Notes under the pieces: generated by a model
What the model saw: the letters and a program-made list of their open reading frames with translations, nothing else
What the model was told of the DNA's origin: nothing
Databases searched by the model: none
Source of the DNA: Paenibacillus fonticola DSM 21315
GTDB lineage: Bacteria; Bacillota; Bacilli; Paenibacillales; Paenibacillaceae
Assembly (NCBI RefSeq): GCF_000381905.1
Contig: NZ_KB907272.1
Span: 1-64,000 of the forward strand
Length of the DNA: 64,000 nucleotides
Reading direction: 5' to 3'
Program-made: the position numbers and the translations under genes
Shown: piece after piece, positions 1-7,197 of the stretch
How positions within the stretch are numbered: position 1 is the stretch's first letter
Layout: each line of letters starts with the position of its first letter

Positions 1-201
1 TGGAAACAGTGGAAACGGGTACGTACCCGAATCCGTGAACTGAGGGCCCTTGGAGTCCCGGAGTGGGCCTGCTATGTCATGGGAAACTCCCGCCGCGGTG
101 CTTGGGAAATGTCCAGAAACACAAATAACGCCCTCCCGACTTCCTACTGGGAAACGAAAGGGCTGAAAAGTTTACTTTCTCGTTATCTGGAACTTTGTTA
201 A
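1..201 (+). CDS. ltrA: Group II intron reverse transcriptase/maturase, C-terminal end (partial)
   Basis: The frame is open from base 1 to a TAA at 199-201, giving the last 66 residues of an intron-encoded protein. The stretch with VMGNSRRGAWEMS, then NALPTSYWETKGLKSL, is the characteristic C-terminal maturase/HNH-adjacent tail of bacterial group II intron proteins. In the family this protein reverse-transcribes the intron and helps it splice and retrohome. The start and the RT domain lie outside the window. Intron RNA domains V and VI follow directly, which supports the call. I cannot tell whether the whole element is intact. Confidence 0.85.
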   Translation, partial: WKQWKRVRTRIRELRALGVPEWACYVMGNSRRGAWEMSRNTNNALPTSYWETKGLKSLLSRYLELC

Positions 202-280
202 CCTTTTGGAACCGCCGTATGCGGACCCGCATGTACGGTGGTGTGAGAGGACGGGGGTTAGTCGCCCCCTCCTACTCGAT
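202..280 (+). mobile_element. Group II intron 3' end, RNA domains V and VI
   Basis: Just after the maturase stop, 209-243 forms the domain V hairpin (ACCGCCGTATGCGG pairing with CCGCATGTACGGTGG). It is followed by a domain VI-like stem, ACGGGGG pairing with CCCCCT, with an unpaired purine-rich side. The usual ending CTACTCGAT puts the 3' splice junction at about 280. The DNA from 281 onward should therefore be the 3' exon, that is, the original intergenic DNA upstream of cysJ. The exact junction is inferred from the consensus ending. Confidence 0.75.
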
Positions 281-295
281 CAAAACCCGCTTTAT

Positions 296-412
296 CAGTA
301 TTACTAATCGACGATATAAGATCAATCTAATTGACCGTCTGCTCACGCTATGATAAATTTTATTAAATGATAAATTAGATAGTATTACTAGGAATTGATT
401 TGAATTCTATGT
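296..412 (+). promoter_or_regulatory. Candidate cysJI promoter and palindromic sites
   Basis: TTGACC at 331-336 and TAAATT at 354-359 are 17 bases apart and make a plausible sigma-A promoter. The near-palindrome AGTATTACTA occurs twice, at about 297-306 and 381-390. A further imperfect inverted repeat, TAGGAATT then AATTCTA, sits at about 388-408. Repeated palindromes on both sides of the promoter suggest a regulator such as a CymR- or CysL-type sulfur regulator. That identity is a guess from the genes downstream. Confidence 0.35.
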
Positions 413-435
413 ATGCTGCGTGAGGTGGGTATGAG

Positions 436-2256
436 TTGGAACTTCAAGTAAGTAACAGTCCTTTTAATCAGGAGCAGGCTGAACTGCTCAATCGTCTTCT
501 TCCTACGTTATCAGAAACGCAACGGATTTGGCTTAGCGGCTATTTGACGGCTCTGCAAGGTGCAGGTGCAGCGACGGCCGGAAATGCGCTGTTGAATGCG
601 GTCGCCGCGGCTGAGCCGGTTATTTCCAAGGAAGTAACTGTTCTTTATGGATCGCAGACCGGGAACAGCCACGGGCTGGCCACGAAGCTAGCTAAGAGGC
701 TCGAAGATCAAAGTTTTCAAGCCACTGTCGTCTCGATGGGCGATTTCAAGCCGAACAATTTGAAGAAAATTGAAAATCTGCTTATTGTCGTAAGCACGCA
801 TGGAGAAGGAGATCCGCCGGATAGCGCGATTTCGTTCTATGAATTCCTTCATAGCAAGAGAGCACCTAAACTGGAGGGATTGCGTTTCTCTGTACTTGCA
901 CTGGGCGACACATCCTATGAATTTTTCTGCCAGACAGGCAAAGATTTCGACAAGCGCCTGGAGGAGCTCGGCGGGGAACGCTTAACCGCTAGAGTGGACT
1001 GTGACGTTGATTTTGACGAACCGGCTGCGGAATGGTTCGGAAATGTTATCGAGTCGCTGGGGAAATTGTCTTCAGTTAGCGCCCCAGCGGGCGGAGCCAG
1101 TGTGCCAACGGTGAGCGGAGCGGAGTCGGAGTACTCCCGTACAAATCCGTTTCAAGCCGAGGTGCTGGAGAACTTGAATTTGAACGGTCGCGGTTCGGAT
1201 CGGGAAACCCGTCATATCGAGCTGTCATTGGAAGGCTCGAATTTGCAGTATGAACCGGGAGACAGTATTGGGATCTATCCGGAGAATCATCCGCTTCTGG
1301 TCGATGAACTGATTGCAGCGATGGGCTGGAACGGAGAAGAGAACGTTGTCGTGAACAAGAACGGTGAGCAGCGCTCATTGAGAGACGCACTGCTTCGTTA
1401 TTATGAAATTACCGTCCTGACTAAGCCGCTGCTGGAACAGGCAGCAAAGCTAAGCTCTAGCGATGAGCTTAAAGGGCTGCTTGAAGCCGGACGTGAGCAG
1501 GAACTGCGCTCGTATTTAGCGGAACGTGATTTATTGGACCTGGTGACGGATTATCCATTTACAGGGGTACCGGCAAGCCAGTTCGTGTCCATATTGCGTA
1601 AAATTCCTTCCCGGCTGTATTCGATCGCCAGCAGTTCCAAAGCGTCCCCGGATGAGGTGCATATTACCGTCCGTTCCGTACGCTATGAAGCTCATGGACG
1701 GAATCGTTATGGCGTATGCTCCGTCCAGCTTGCAGAGCGGGTGGAGTCAGGCGCTACGCTGCCGGTATATATTCAGCATAACCCTAGCTTCAAGCTTCCG
1801 GATAATCCCGATACGCCAATTATTATGATTGGTCCAGGTACGGGGGTAGCTCCATTCAGAGCTTTCCTGAGTGAGCGGGAAGAGACGGAAGCAGAGGGGA
1901 AATCGTGGCTGTTCTATGGAGATCAGCATTTCTTGACGGATTTCCTGTATCAAGTGGAATGGCAGCGCTGGCTTAAGGAGGGCGTCCTGACACGAATGGA
2001 TGTGGCGTTCTCGCGCGACACCGACAAGAAAGTGTACGTTCAGCACCGGATGCTGGAGAAGAGCCGGGAGGTGTACGAGTGGCTGCAGCAGGGAGCTGTA
2101 GTGTACGTATGCGGCGACGAGAAGAAAATGGCGCATGACGTTCATGCGGCTTTGGCCACGATTCTTGAACAAGAGGGCGGTCTTAGCCCCGAGCAGGCTG
2201 CAGAGTACTTAACCCAGATGCAACAGGAGAAACGTTATCAGCGGGATGTGTATTAA
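436..2256 (+). CDS. cysJ: Assimilatory sulfite reductase, flavoprotein subunit
   Basis: This is the flavoprotein subunit that passes electrons from NADPH through FAD and FMN to the CysI hemoprotein, for sulfite to sulfide reduction in the cytoplasm. The N-terminal segment SPFNQEQAELLNRLLP matches Bacillus CysJ. A flavodoxin FMN domain follows (VLYGSQTGNSHGLA near residue 70, then STHGEGDPPDSA). Next come an FAD-binding domain (RLYSIASSS near residue 397) and an NAD(P)H domain (IGPGTGVAPFRAF near 470, ending QKRYQRDVY-like). The length of 606 residues equals the family norm. The start is a TTG placed 6 bases after GAGGTGGG. An ATG at 431 opens only a six-codon frame that overlaps it. cysI follows after 41 bases, so the two form an operon. 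Confidence 0.97.
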   Translation: MELQVSNSPFNQEQAELLNRLLPTLSETQRIWLSGYLTALQGAGAATAGNALLNAVAAAEPVISKEVTVLYGSQTGNSHGLATKLAKRLEDQSFQATVVSMGDFKPNNLKKIENLLIVVSTHGEGDPPDSAISFYEFLHSKRAPKLEGLRFSVLALGDTSYEFFCQTGKDFDKRLEELGGERLTARVDCDVDFDEPAAEWFGNVIESLGKLSSVSAPAGGASVPTVSGAESEYSRTNPFQAEVLENLNLNGRGSDRETRHIELSLEGSNLQYEPGDSIGIYPENHPLLVDELIAAMGWNGEENVVVNKNGEQRSLRDALLRYYEITVLTKPLLEQAAKLSSSDELKGLLEAGREQELRSYLAERDLLDLVTDYPFTGVPASQFVSILRKIPSRLYSIASSSKASPDEVHITVRSVRYEAHGRNRYGVCSVQLAERVESGATLPVYIQHNPSFKLPDNPDTPIIMIGPGTGVAPFRAFLSEREETEAEGKSWLFYGDQHFLTDFLYQVEWQRWLKEGVLTRMDVAFSRDTDKKVYVQHRMLEKSREVYEWLQQGAVVYVCGDEKKMAHDVHAALATILEQEGGLSPEQAAEYLTQMQQEKRYQRDVY

Positions 2257-2297
2257 GAGCGGATGATCCCAAAGATTACGAGAGGAGAATTGCGAAA

Positions 2298-4022
2298 ATG
2301 TCAGATAACAATTTGATTTCGCCGAACAGTGCGCCGCACAGCGATGTTGAAGATATCAAAATAAGAAGTAATTATTTGCGCGGAAGCCTTGTGGAGACGC
2401 TGGAAGATCCAATCACAGCCTCCATTCCCGAGGATGATAACCGGCTGATGAAATTCCATGGCAGCTATATGCAGGATGACCGGGATTTGCGGAACGAGCG
2501 GAATAAACAGAAGCTGGAGCCAGCTTATCAGTTTATGCTGCGGGTCCGAGCCGCAGGCGGCGTCGTCACTCCGAAGCAATGGCTGATGATGGACAGTGTG
2601 TCCCAGAAGTATGCGAACGGAACAATTCGGCTGACGACACGACAATCATTCCAACTGCATGGGGTTATTAAATGGAACCTGAAAAATACGATTAAGGAAG
2701 TCAATGAGGCGCTGTTAAGCACGCTGGCCGCTTGCGGCGACGTAAACCGCAACGTCATGTGCAACCCGAATCCATACCAATCGGAAATTCATTCCGAGGT
2801 CTACAACTGGGCGAGCAAAATAAGCAGTCATCTCGATCCGCAAACCAATGCGTATCATGAAATATGGCTAGACGGGGAAAAGGTAATCGACAGCAAGGAC
2901 AGCCAGGCCGAGCAAGAGCCGATTTATGGGCGCGTTTATTTACCGCGTAAATTTAAAATCGGGTTGGCTGTTCCGCCATCGAACGATGTGGATGTTTTTT
3001 CGCAGGATTTAGGGTTCATTGCGATTGTAGAAAACGGAGAGCTGAAAGGCTTTAACGTTACGGTAGGCGGCGGTATGGGGATGACGCACGGAGATGTGAA
3101 AACATATCCGCAAATCTCTAAAGTGATCGGCTTCTGCTTACCGGAGCAGATGATCGATGTCGCGGAGAAAACAGTGATGATCCAGCGGGATTACGGGGAT
3201 CGTTCCGTCCGGAAACATGCCCGCTTCAAATATACGATCGATGACCGCGGACTCGATTGGTTCGTTCAAGAGCTGACGGATCGTCTTGGCTGGAGTTTGC
3301 AGGAAGCAAGACCATACCATTTCGAGCATAACGGCGACCGTTACGGCTGGGTAAAGGGAAGCAACAACAAATGGCATTTTACGCTCTTTATCCAGAATGG
3401 CCGCATCAAGGACGAGGAAGACTATAAGCTGATGACAGGATTGCGGGAAATTGCCCAAGTGCATACTGGAGATTTCCGTCTGACCCCGAATCAGAACCTG
3501 ATCATTGCCAATGTGAGCAGTCAAAAGAAAAAGAAAATCGAAGGCCTTATTCAAGAATACGGCCTGACGGACGGCCTGCACTATTCTGCGCTGCGCAGAA
3601 ACTCCATGGCTTGCGTTGCTTTCCCGACCTGCGGTCTCGCTATGGCGGAGTCGGAGCGCTACCTGCCATCTTTGCTCAGTAAGATTGAGCCTATGCTGGA
3701 GGAGTCAGGCTTGCAGGATGACGATATTGTCATCCGAATGACCGGCTGCCCGAACGGCTGCGCCAGACCGATGCTGGCAGAAATTGCTTTCATCGGCAAG
3801 GCGCCCGGGAAGTACAACTTGTATCTTGGCGGCGGCTTTTCTGGAAACCGGCTGAATAAGCTGTACAAAGAAAACATCGGGGAAGATGAAATTTTGGATT
3901 CCCTGCAGCCGATTATTAAGCAGTATGCCAAGGATCGGCAAGAAGGCGAGCATTTTGGCGACTACGTCATCCGCGCCGGCTATGTGGCAGAAGTGACGGA
4001 CGGTCAAAACTTTCATTCCTGA
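2298..4022 (+). CDS. cysI: Assimilatory sulfite reductase, hemoprotein subunit
   Basis: This subunit carries siroheme and a 4Fe-4S cluster and performs the six-electron reduction of sulfite to sulfide. The protein has 574 residues, as expected. The nitrite/sulfite reductase ferredoxin-like half-domains are visible (TRQSFQLHGV near residue 117, LTPNQNLII near 397). Cluster cysteines lie in CVAFPTCGLAM (near 439) and TGCPNGCARPM (near 483), the classic Cys-X5-Cys and Cys-X3-Cys arrangement. The start ATG follows AGAGGAG by about 12 bases. It is the second gene of the cysJI operon and is followed by a large hairpin with a T-run at 4081-4175. Confidence 0.97.
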   Translation: MSDNNLISPNSAPHSDVEDIKIRSNYLRGSLVETLEDPITASIPEDDNRLMKFHGSYMQDDRDLRNERNKQKLEPAYQFMLRVRAAGGVVTPKQWLMMDSVSQKYANGTIRLTTRQSFQLHGVIKWNLKNTIKEVNEALLSTLAACGDVNRNVMCNPNPYQSEIHSEVYNWASKISSHLDPQTNAYHEIWLDGEKVIDSKDSQAEQEPIYGRVYLPRKFKIGLAVPPSNDVDVFSQDLGFIAIVENGELKGFNVTVGGGMGMTHGDVKTYPQISKVIGFCLPEQMIDVAEKTVMIQRDYGDRSVRKHARFKYTIDDRGLDWFVQELTDRLGWSLQEARPYHFEHNGDRYGWVKGSNNKWHFTLFIQNGRIKDEEDYKLMTGLREIAQVHTGDFRLTPNQNLIIANVSSQKKKKIEGLIQEYGLTDGLHYSALRRNSMACVAFPTCGLAMAESERYLPSLLSKIEPMLEESGLQDDDIVIRMTGCPNGCARPMLAEIAFIGKAPGKYNLYLGGGFSGNRLNKLYKENIGEDEILDSLQPIIKQYAKDRQEGEHFGDYVIRAGYVAEVTDGQNFHS

Positions 4023-4050
4023 TTCATTTATTTTAATTATATGACAAACG

Positions 4051-4175
4051 AGGGGCTGTCCAATAAGCCCTAAGATTAAAGTTAGACGGAAAACACCGCA
4101 TTAGCAGTGCCCCTTAAAGTTAGATTTTGTACTCTGACTTTTGGGGCGCTGCCGTTTTTCCGCCTGACTTTTTTT
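4051..4175. repeat. Imperfect inverted-repeat element acting as cysI terminator
   Basis: The 5' arm (4081-4113, GTTAGACGGAAAA to GCAGTGCCCC) and the 3' arm (4143-4168, GGGGCGCTGCC to TTCCGCCTGAC) are imperfect reverse complements and form a long hairpin. A run of seven T bases follows at 4169-4175, so the structure can terminate cysJI transcription. A short GGGGCT/AGCCC pair lies just upstream at 4052-4070. The size and repeat-like look suggest a MITE or REP-type element that was co-opted as a terminator. Its genome copy number cannot be seen here. Confidence 0.5.
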
Positions 4176-4257
4176 ACACTTCTGTTTTTGTTGGCATGAG
4201 GGGTTCTTTTGCTGGTATGAGGAGTTAGTGTGAAGCAGTTGCTTGCCGGCTGTGTTG

Positions 4258-4385
4258 CTTAGATGGCCTGGGTGGCTTGGATGACTTGGATGGCTTGGAA
4301 GGCTTGGAAGGCTGACTGGCAAGCTGGTTGGCTTGGATGGCTGGCTGATTGGCTTGGATAGCTAAGAGGGCGACTGGATAGAGAC
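4258..4385. repeat. Degenerate GGCTTGGAT-type short tandem repeat
   Basis: About 130 bases consist of diverged copies of a 9-10 base unit such as TGGCTTGGAT, GGCTTGGAA and GGCTGGCTG. Any open frames through this stretch are low-complexity (Ser/Pro/His-Gln repeats) with no ribosome site, so it is treated as non-coding. It sits directly upstream of the conserved module at 4409. Confidence 0.7.
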
Positions 4386-4408
4386 TGGGGATATATGCTG
4401 TCCTGACC

Positions 4409-4610
4409 TTTACGGACACAGGCGACGCTATTTGTGAAATAACGAGGAATTTGGAGACTAACGGACCTCTGTTCCGCTATTGATCCCAAAAACCTGTTTT
4501 TTGCAGTCCGTTTGCTCGAATAACGGAACCAGGGTCCGTACGCATAGCGAAACAGGCTTATTTCAACAAATAGCGGATCTGCTGTCCGTTAGCGGTTGAC
4601 CAGTTCCACG
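4409..4610 (+). repeat. Dispersed intergenic repeat, copy 1 (about 200 bp)
   Basis: This segment aligns over its whole length with the reverse complement of 14918-15121. Shared blocks include TTACGGACACAGG, GTTCCGCTATTG, AATAACGGAACCAGGGTCCG, CATAGCGAAA and CAACAAATAGCGGATCT. It carries many ATAGCG / CGGACC words in both orientations and has no coding potential. It is followed by a tandem array and a hairpin, the same module order as in the second copy. Confidence 0.85.
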
Positions 4611-4660
4611 AGTTCAGCTAATGTCACCAGTATCGGCAGTCTTATCAGTCTCACGCCACT

Positions 4661-5150
4661 CTCACTGCTCTCAACAGCCAGCCATCACTCTAGTCACTCT
4701 CACTGCTCTCAATAGCCACTCATTACTCTAGTCACCTCACTGCTCTCAACAGCCACTCATTACTCTAGTCACTCTCACTGCTCTCAACAGCCAGCCATCA
4801 CTCTAGTCACTCTCACTGCTCTCAATAGCCACTCATTACTCTAGTCACCTCACTGCTCTCAACAGCCACTCATTACTCTAGTCACTCTCACTGCTCTCAA
4901 CAGCCAGCCATCACTCTAGTCACTCTCACTGCTCTCAACAGCCACTCATTACTCTGGTCACTCTCACTGCTCTCAACAGCCACTCATTACTCTAGTCACC
5001 TCACTGCTCTCAACAGCCACTCATTACTCTAGCCACTCTCACTGCTCTCAACAGCCACTCATTACTCTAGTGACCTCACTGCTCTCAACAGCCACTCATT
5101 ACTCTAGTCACTCTCACTGCTCTCAACAGCCAGCCATCACTCTAGTCACT
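4661..5150. repeat. Tandem array, 13 units of 37-38 bp
   Basis: Thirteen head-to-tail units begin with CTCACTGCTCTCAA and end with CTCTAGTCAC. There are two main unit types: A carries CAGCCAGCCATCA and B carries CAGCCACTCATTA. A variant B' has AATAGCC in place of AACAGCC. The order is A-B'-B, A-B'-B, A, then six B units in a row with small changes, and a final A, so a roughly 113-bp three-unit block was itself duplicated. There are no spacers, so this is not a CRISPR array. Confidence 0.9.
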
Positions 5151-5224
5151 TTCACCACCCTCATCAACTCACTCCTACCCCTCCCACCAATCCGCTAACC
5201 CCAACTATCCTCCTAAGCTCGAAG

Positions 5225-5266
5225 GGCTGTTTAAAAAGTCAGTTTTTACTGAGTTTCTGGACAGCC
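5225..5266. repeat. GGCTGT hairpin, partner of 14703-14742
   Basis: GGCTGT at 5225-5230 pairs with ACAGCC at 5261-5266. An inner stem AGTCAGT/ACTGAGT encloses a T-rich loop. The core AGTCAGTTTTTACTG and the GGCTG...CAGCC ends are shared with the better-paired hairpin at 14703-14742. It may terminate transcription, or mark one end of the composite repeat that starts at 4409. Confidence 0.6.
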
Positions 5267-5473
5267 TATTCGTCTTTTGCTGAAAAACAGTCTGCGTAAG
5301 TTACTTCTATGGCTGCTGGAATAAGGGCTAACAAACATAAAAGCAAAAAAAACAATGATAAAATAAACACAAACGGAGATAAAACAAGAAATATATATGT
5401 CTTTTTGTTGACTTTTATGGTATTTTGGAAATAGGATAATGTTATACCTCACTTTTTAAGGAGATTGGTTAGG

Positions 5474-6946
5474 ATGAATAACTACATTGCCGTTGATATC
5501 GGCGCTTCTAGCGGGCGGCTTGTAAAAGGGACGCTGCACAATGAACAAATTGAGCTGCAAGAAATTCATCGTTTTGACAATTCGTTTGCCGAGAAGGGCG
5601 GGCACCATTACTGGGACGTAGATTATTTATTCGCTGAAATTATCAAGGGATTACAACAAGCCAAGCAAGAGGGGGTGGATAGCTGCACATTAGGGATTGA
5701 TACTTGGGGAGTTGATTACGTCCTTCTTGACGATGATGGAAAGCGCATTCATGATGTGTATGCTTACCGGGATGGGAGGACAGCGCAAGCGGCTGACCAG
5801 CTGCACCAAGCGATAAGCAGATCCGCTGTTTACAGTAAAACAGGGATTCAAGAGCAGCCTTTCAACACGCTGTACCAGCTATACGTGCATGACAGCGATC
5901 AGCTGTCTAGGGCAGGACAGATCGTTCTCGTGCCGGATTATCTTTATTACCGCTTGACCGGCAAAATCATGAATGAGATGACAAACGCTTCGACTATGCA
6001 GCTCTTAAACCTGGACACAAAAGAGTTTGACGCCGATTTGCTTGCGCTGCTTAAGCTGAGGCGCGATCAGTTCGCCAGGCTTGCTGCACCGGGAGAAAGG
6101 CTGGGAATGATTTCACCTGAACTGCAGAAGCGATATGACCTGCCGGCCTGCGAGCTGATCGTTGTACCGACACACGACACAGCATCGGCAGTCGTAGGCG
6201 TACCTGCCGCACAGGACAAACCGTGGGCATACATTAGCAGCGGAACTTGGTCGTTGCTGGGCGTAGAACGGTCTTCCCCGCTAAATACGCCGGCTGCGAT
6301 GGAGGCCAATTACACGAATGAATGGGGCGCCTACGGAACCTTCCGCTTTCTCAAAAATATTATGGGACTCTGGATGATTCAGGAGGTAAGGAGGGAGGCG
6401 CAAAATAGCCACAATTACGCTGAATTGGCTGCCCTGGCCTTAGAGGAGGAGCCTTTTCGCCACCTGGTTCCTTGCAATGACAACCGATTCCTGAACCCGG
6501 ACAGCATGATCCGGGAAATTCAAAATAGCTGCTTTGAAACAACAGGGGAGGCTCCGCAAACGATTGGGCAATTGGCGCGCTGTATATTTGACAGTCTGGC
6601 ACTAACTTATAGAGACAGCATTCATGAATTACAGGAGCTGACAAACGAGACGCTGGAGGCGATTTACATTGTAGGCGGCGGAGCGAACAATGAACTGCTC
6701 TGTAAACTGACCGCCGATATCGCCGGGGTTGAAGTGATGGCCGGGCCTGCAGAGGCAACTGCCTTGGGCAACATCATCGTGCAAATGATCAGCATGGGTG
6801 AGGTTCCACAGTTGCATGACGCTCGCCGTTTGGTCGCCAGTTCCTTTAAAGTTAAGAAATTCTCGCCTGATCCAATACAAGAGCAGCACGAAATCTTCGC
6901 ACGCTGGGAGCAAATCAAAACAAAACAAATAAAATCAAAGAGATGA
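5474..6946 (+). CDS. rhaB: Rhamnulokinase
   Basis: RhaB phosphorylates L-rhamnulose to L-rhamnulose-1-phosphate in the cytoplasm. The FGGY-kinase fold is clear: the N-terminal phosphate loop YIAVDIGASSGR, then GIDTWGVDYVLL near residue 75, PDYLYYRLTGK near 155, the ISSGTWSLLG motif near 255, and the C-terminal IYIVGGGANNELLCKL near 397. The length of about 490 residues is normal. I chose ATG 5474 because AAGGAG at 5458-5463 is 10 bases upstream; an in-frame TTG at 5465 is too close to it. It opens the rhamnose cluster but is separated from rhaEW by a 251-base A-rich gap. Confidence 0.95.
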   Translation: MNNYIAVDIGASSGRLVKGTLHNEQIELQEIHRFDNSFAEKGGHHYWDVDYLFAEIIKGLQQAKQEGVDSCTLGIDTWGVDYVLLDDDGKRIHDVYAYRDGRTAQAADQLHQAISRSAVYSKTGIQEQPFNTLYQLYVHDSDQLSRAGQIVLVPDYLYYRLTGKIMNEMTNASTMQLLNLDTKEFDADLLALLKLRRDQFARLAAPGERLGMISPELQKRYDLPACELIVVPTHDTASAVVGVPAAQDKPWAYISSGTWSLLGVERSSPLNTPAAMEANYTNEWGAYGTFRFLKNIMGLWMIQEVRREAQNSHNYAELAALALEEEPFRHLVPCNDNRFLNPDSMIREIQNSCFETTGEAPQTIGQLARCIFDSLALTYRDSIHELQELTNETLEAIYIVGGGANNELLCKLTADIAGVEVMAGPAEATALGNIIVQMISMGEVPQLHDARRLVASSFKVKKFSPDPIQEQHEIFARWEQIKTKQIKSKR

Positions 6947-7197
6947 AAACAAATAAATAACCACACAAAACAAACAAATGAACAAACATTTGAAAATAAA
7001 CCATTAAAATAAAATTGAAGAATTGAAGATTTAAACAATTGAAGAACTAAACCAGACAACGGGCGAGGACAGGACAAGTTAACAACAGGCCATTTTATTA
7101 ATGATATAAATGCTAAAAACATTAAGTTTTTAATATTAAAGTAATTAGTCAAGGTAATCTTTTCAAAAATTCAAAAAATCATTCGGAGGTTTGCGAC
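6947..7197. other. A-rich gap between rhaB and rhaEW
   Basis: The first half is an A-rich, low-complexity run of diverged AAACAAA, AAATAAA and GAAGAATTGAA units. No terminator is visible. A TTAACA at 7079 followed by AT-rich sequence near 7102-7108 could be a weak promoter for rhaEW, but the match is poor. A good ribosome site (GGAGG) lies just before the rhaEW ATG. Confidence 0.4.

Noticed and set aside
4225..4489. Three overlapping minus-strand open frames rich in Ser, Pro, His and Gln
   Set aside because: They follow the GGCTTGGAT repeat in several registers, lack ribosome sites and have no recognisable domain.
4661..5150. Possible CRISPR array
   Set aside because: Units abut directly with no unique spacers, and no cas genes are present. 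It is a plain tandem repeat.
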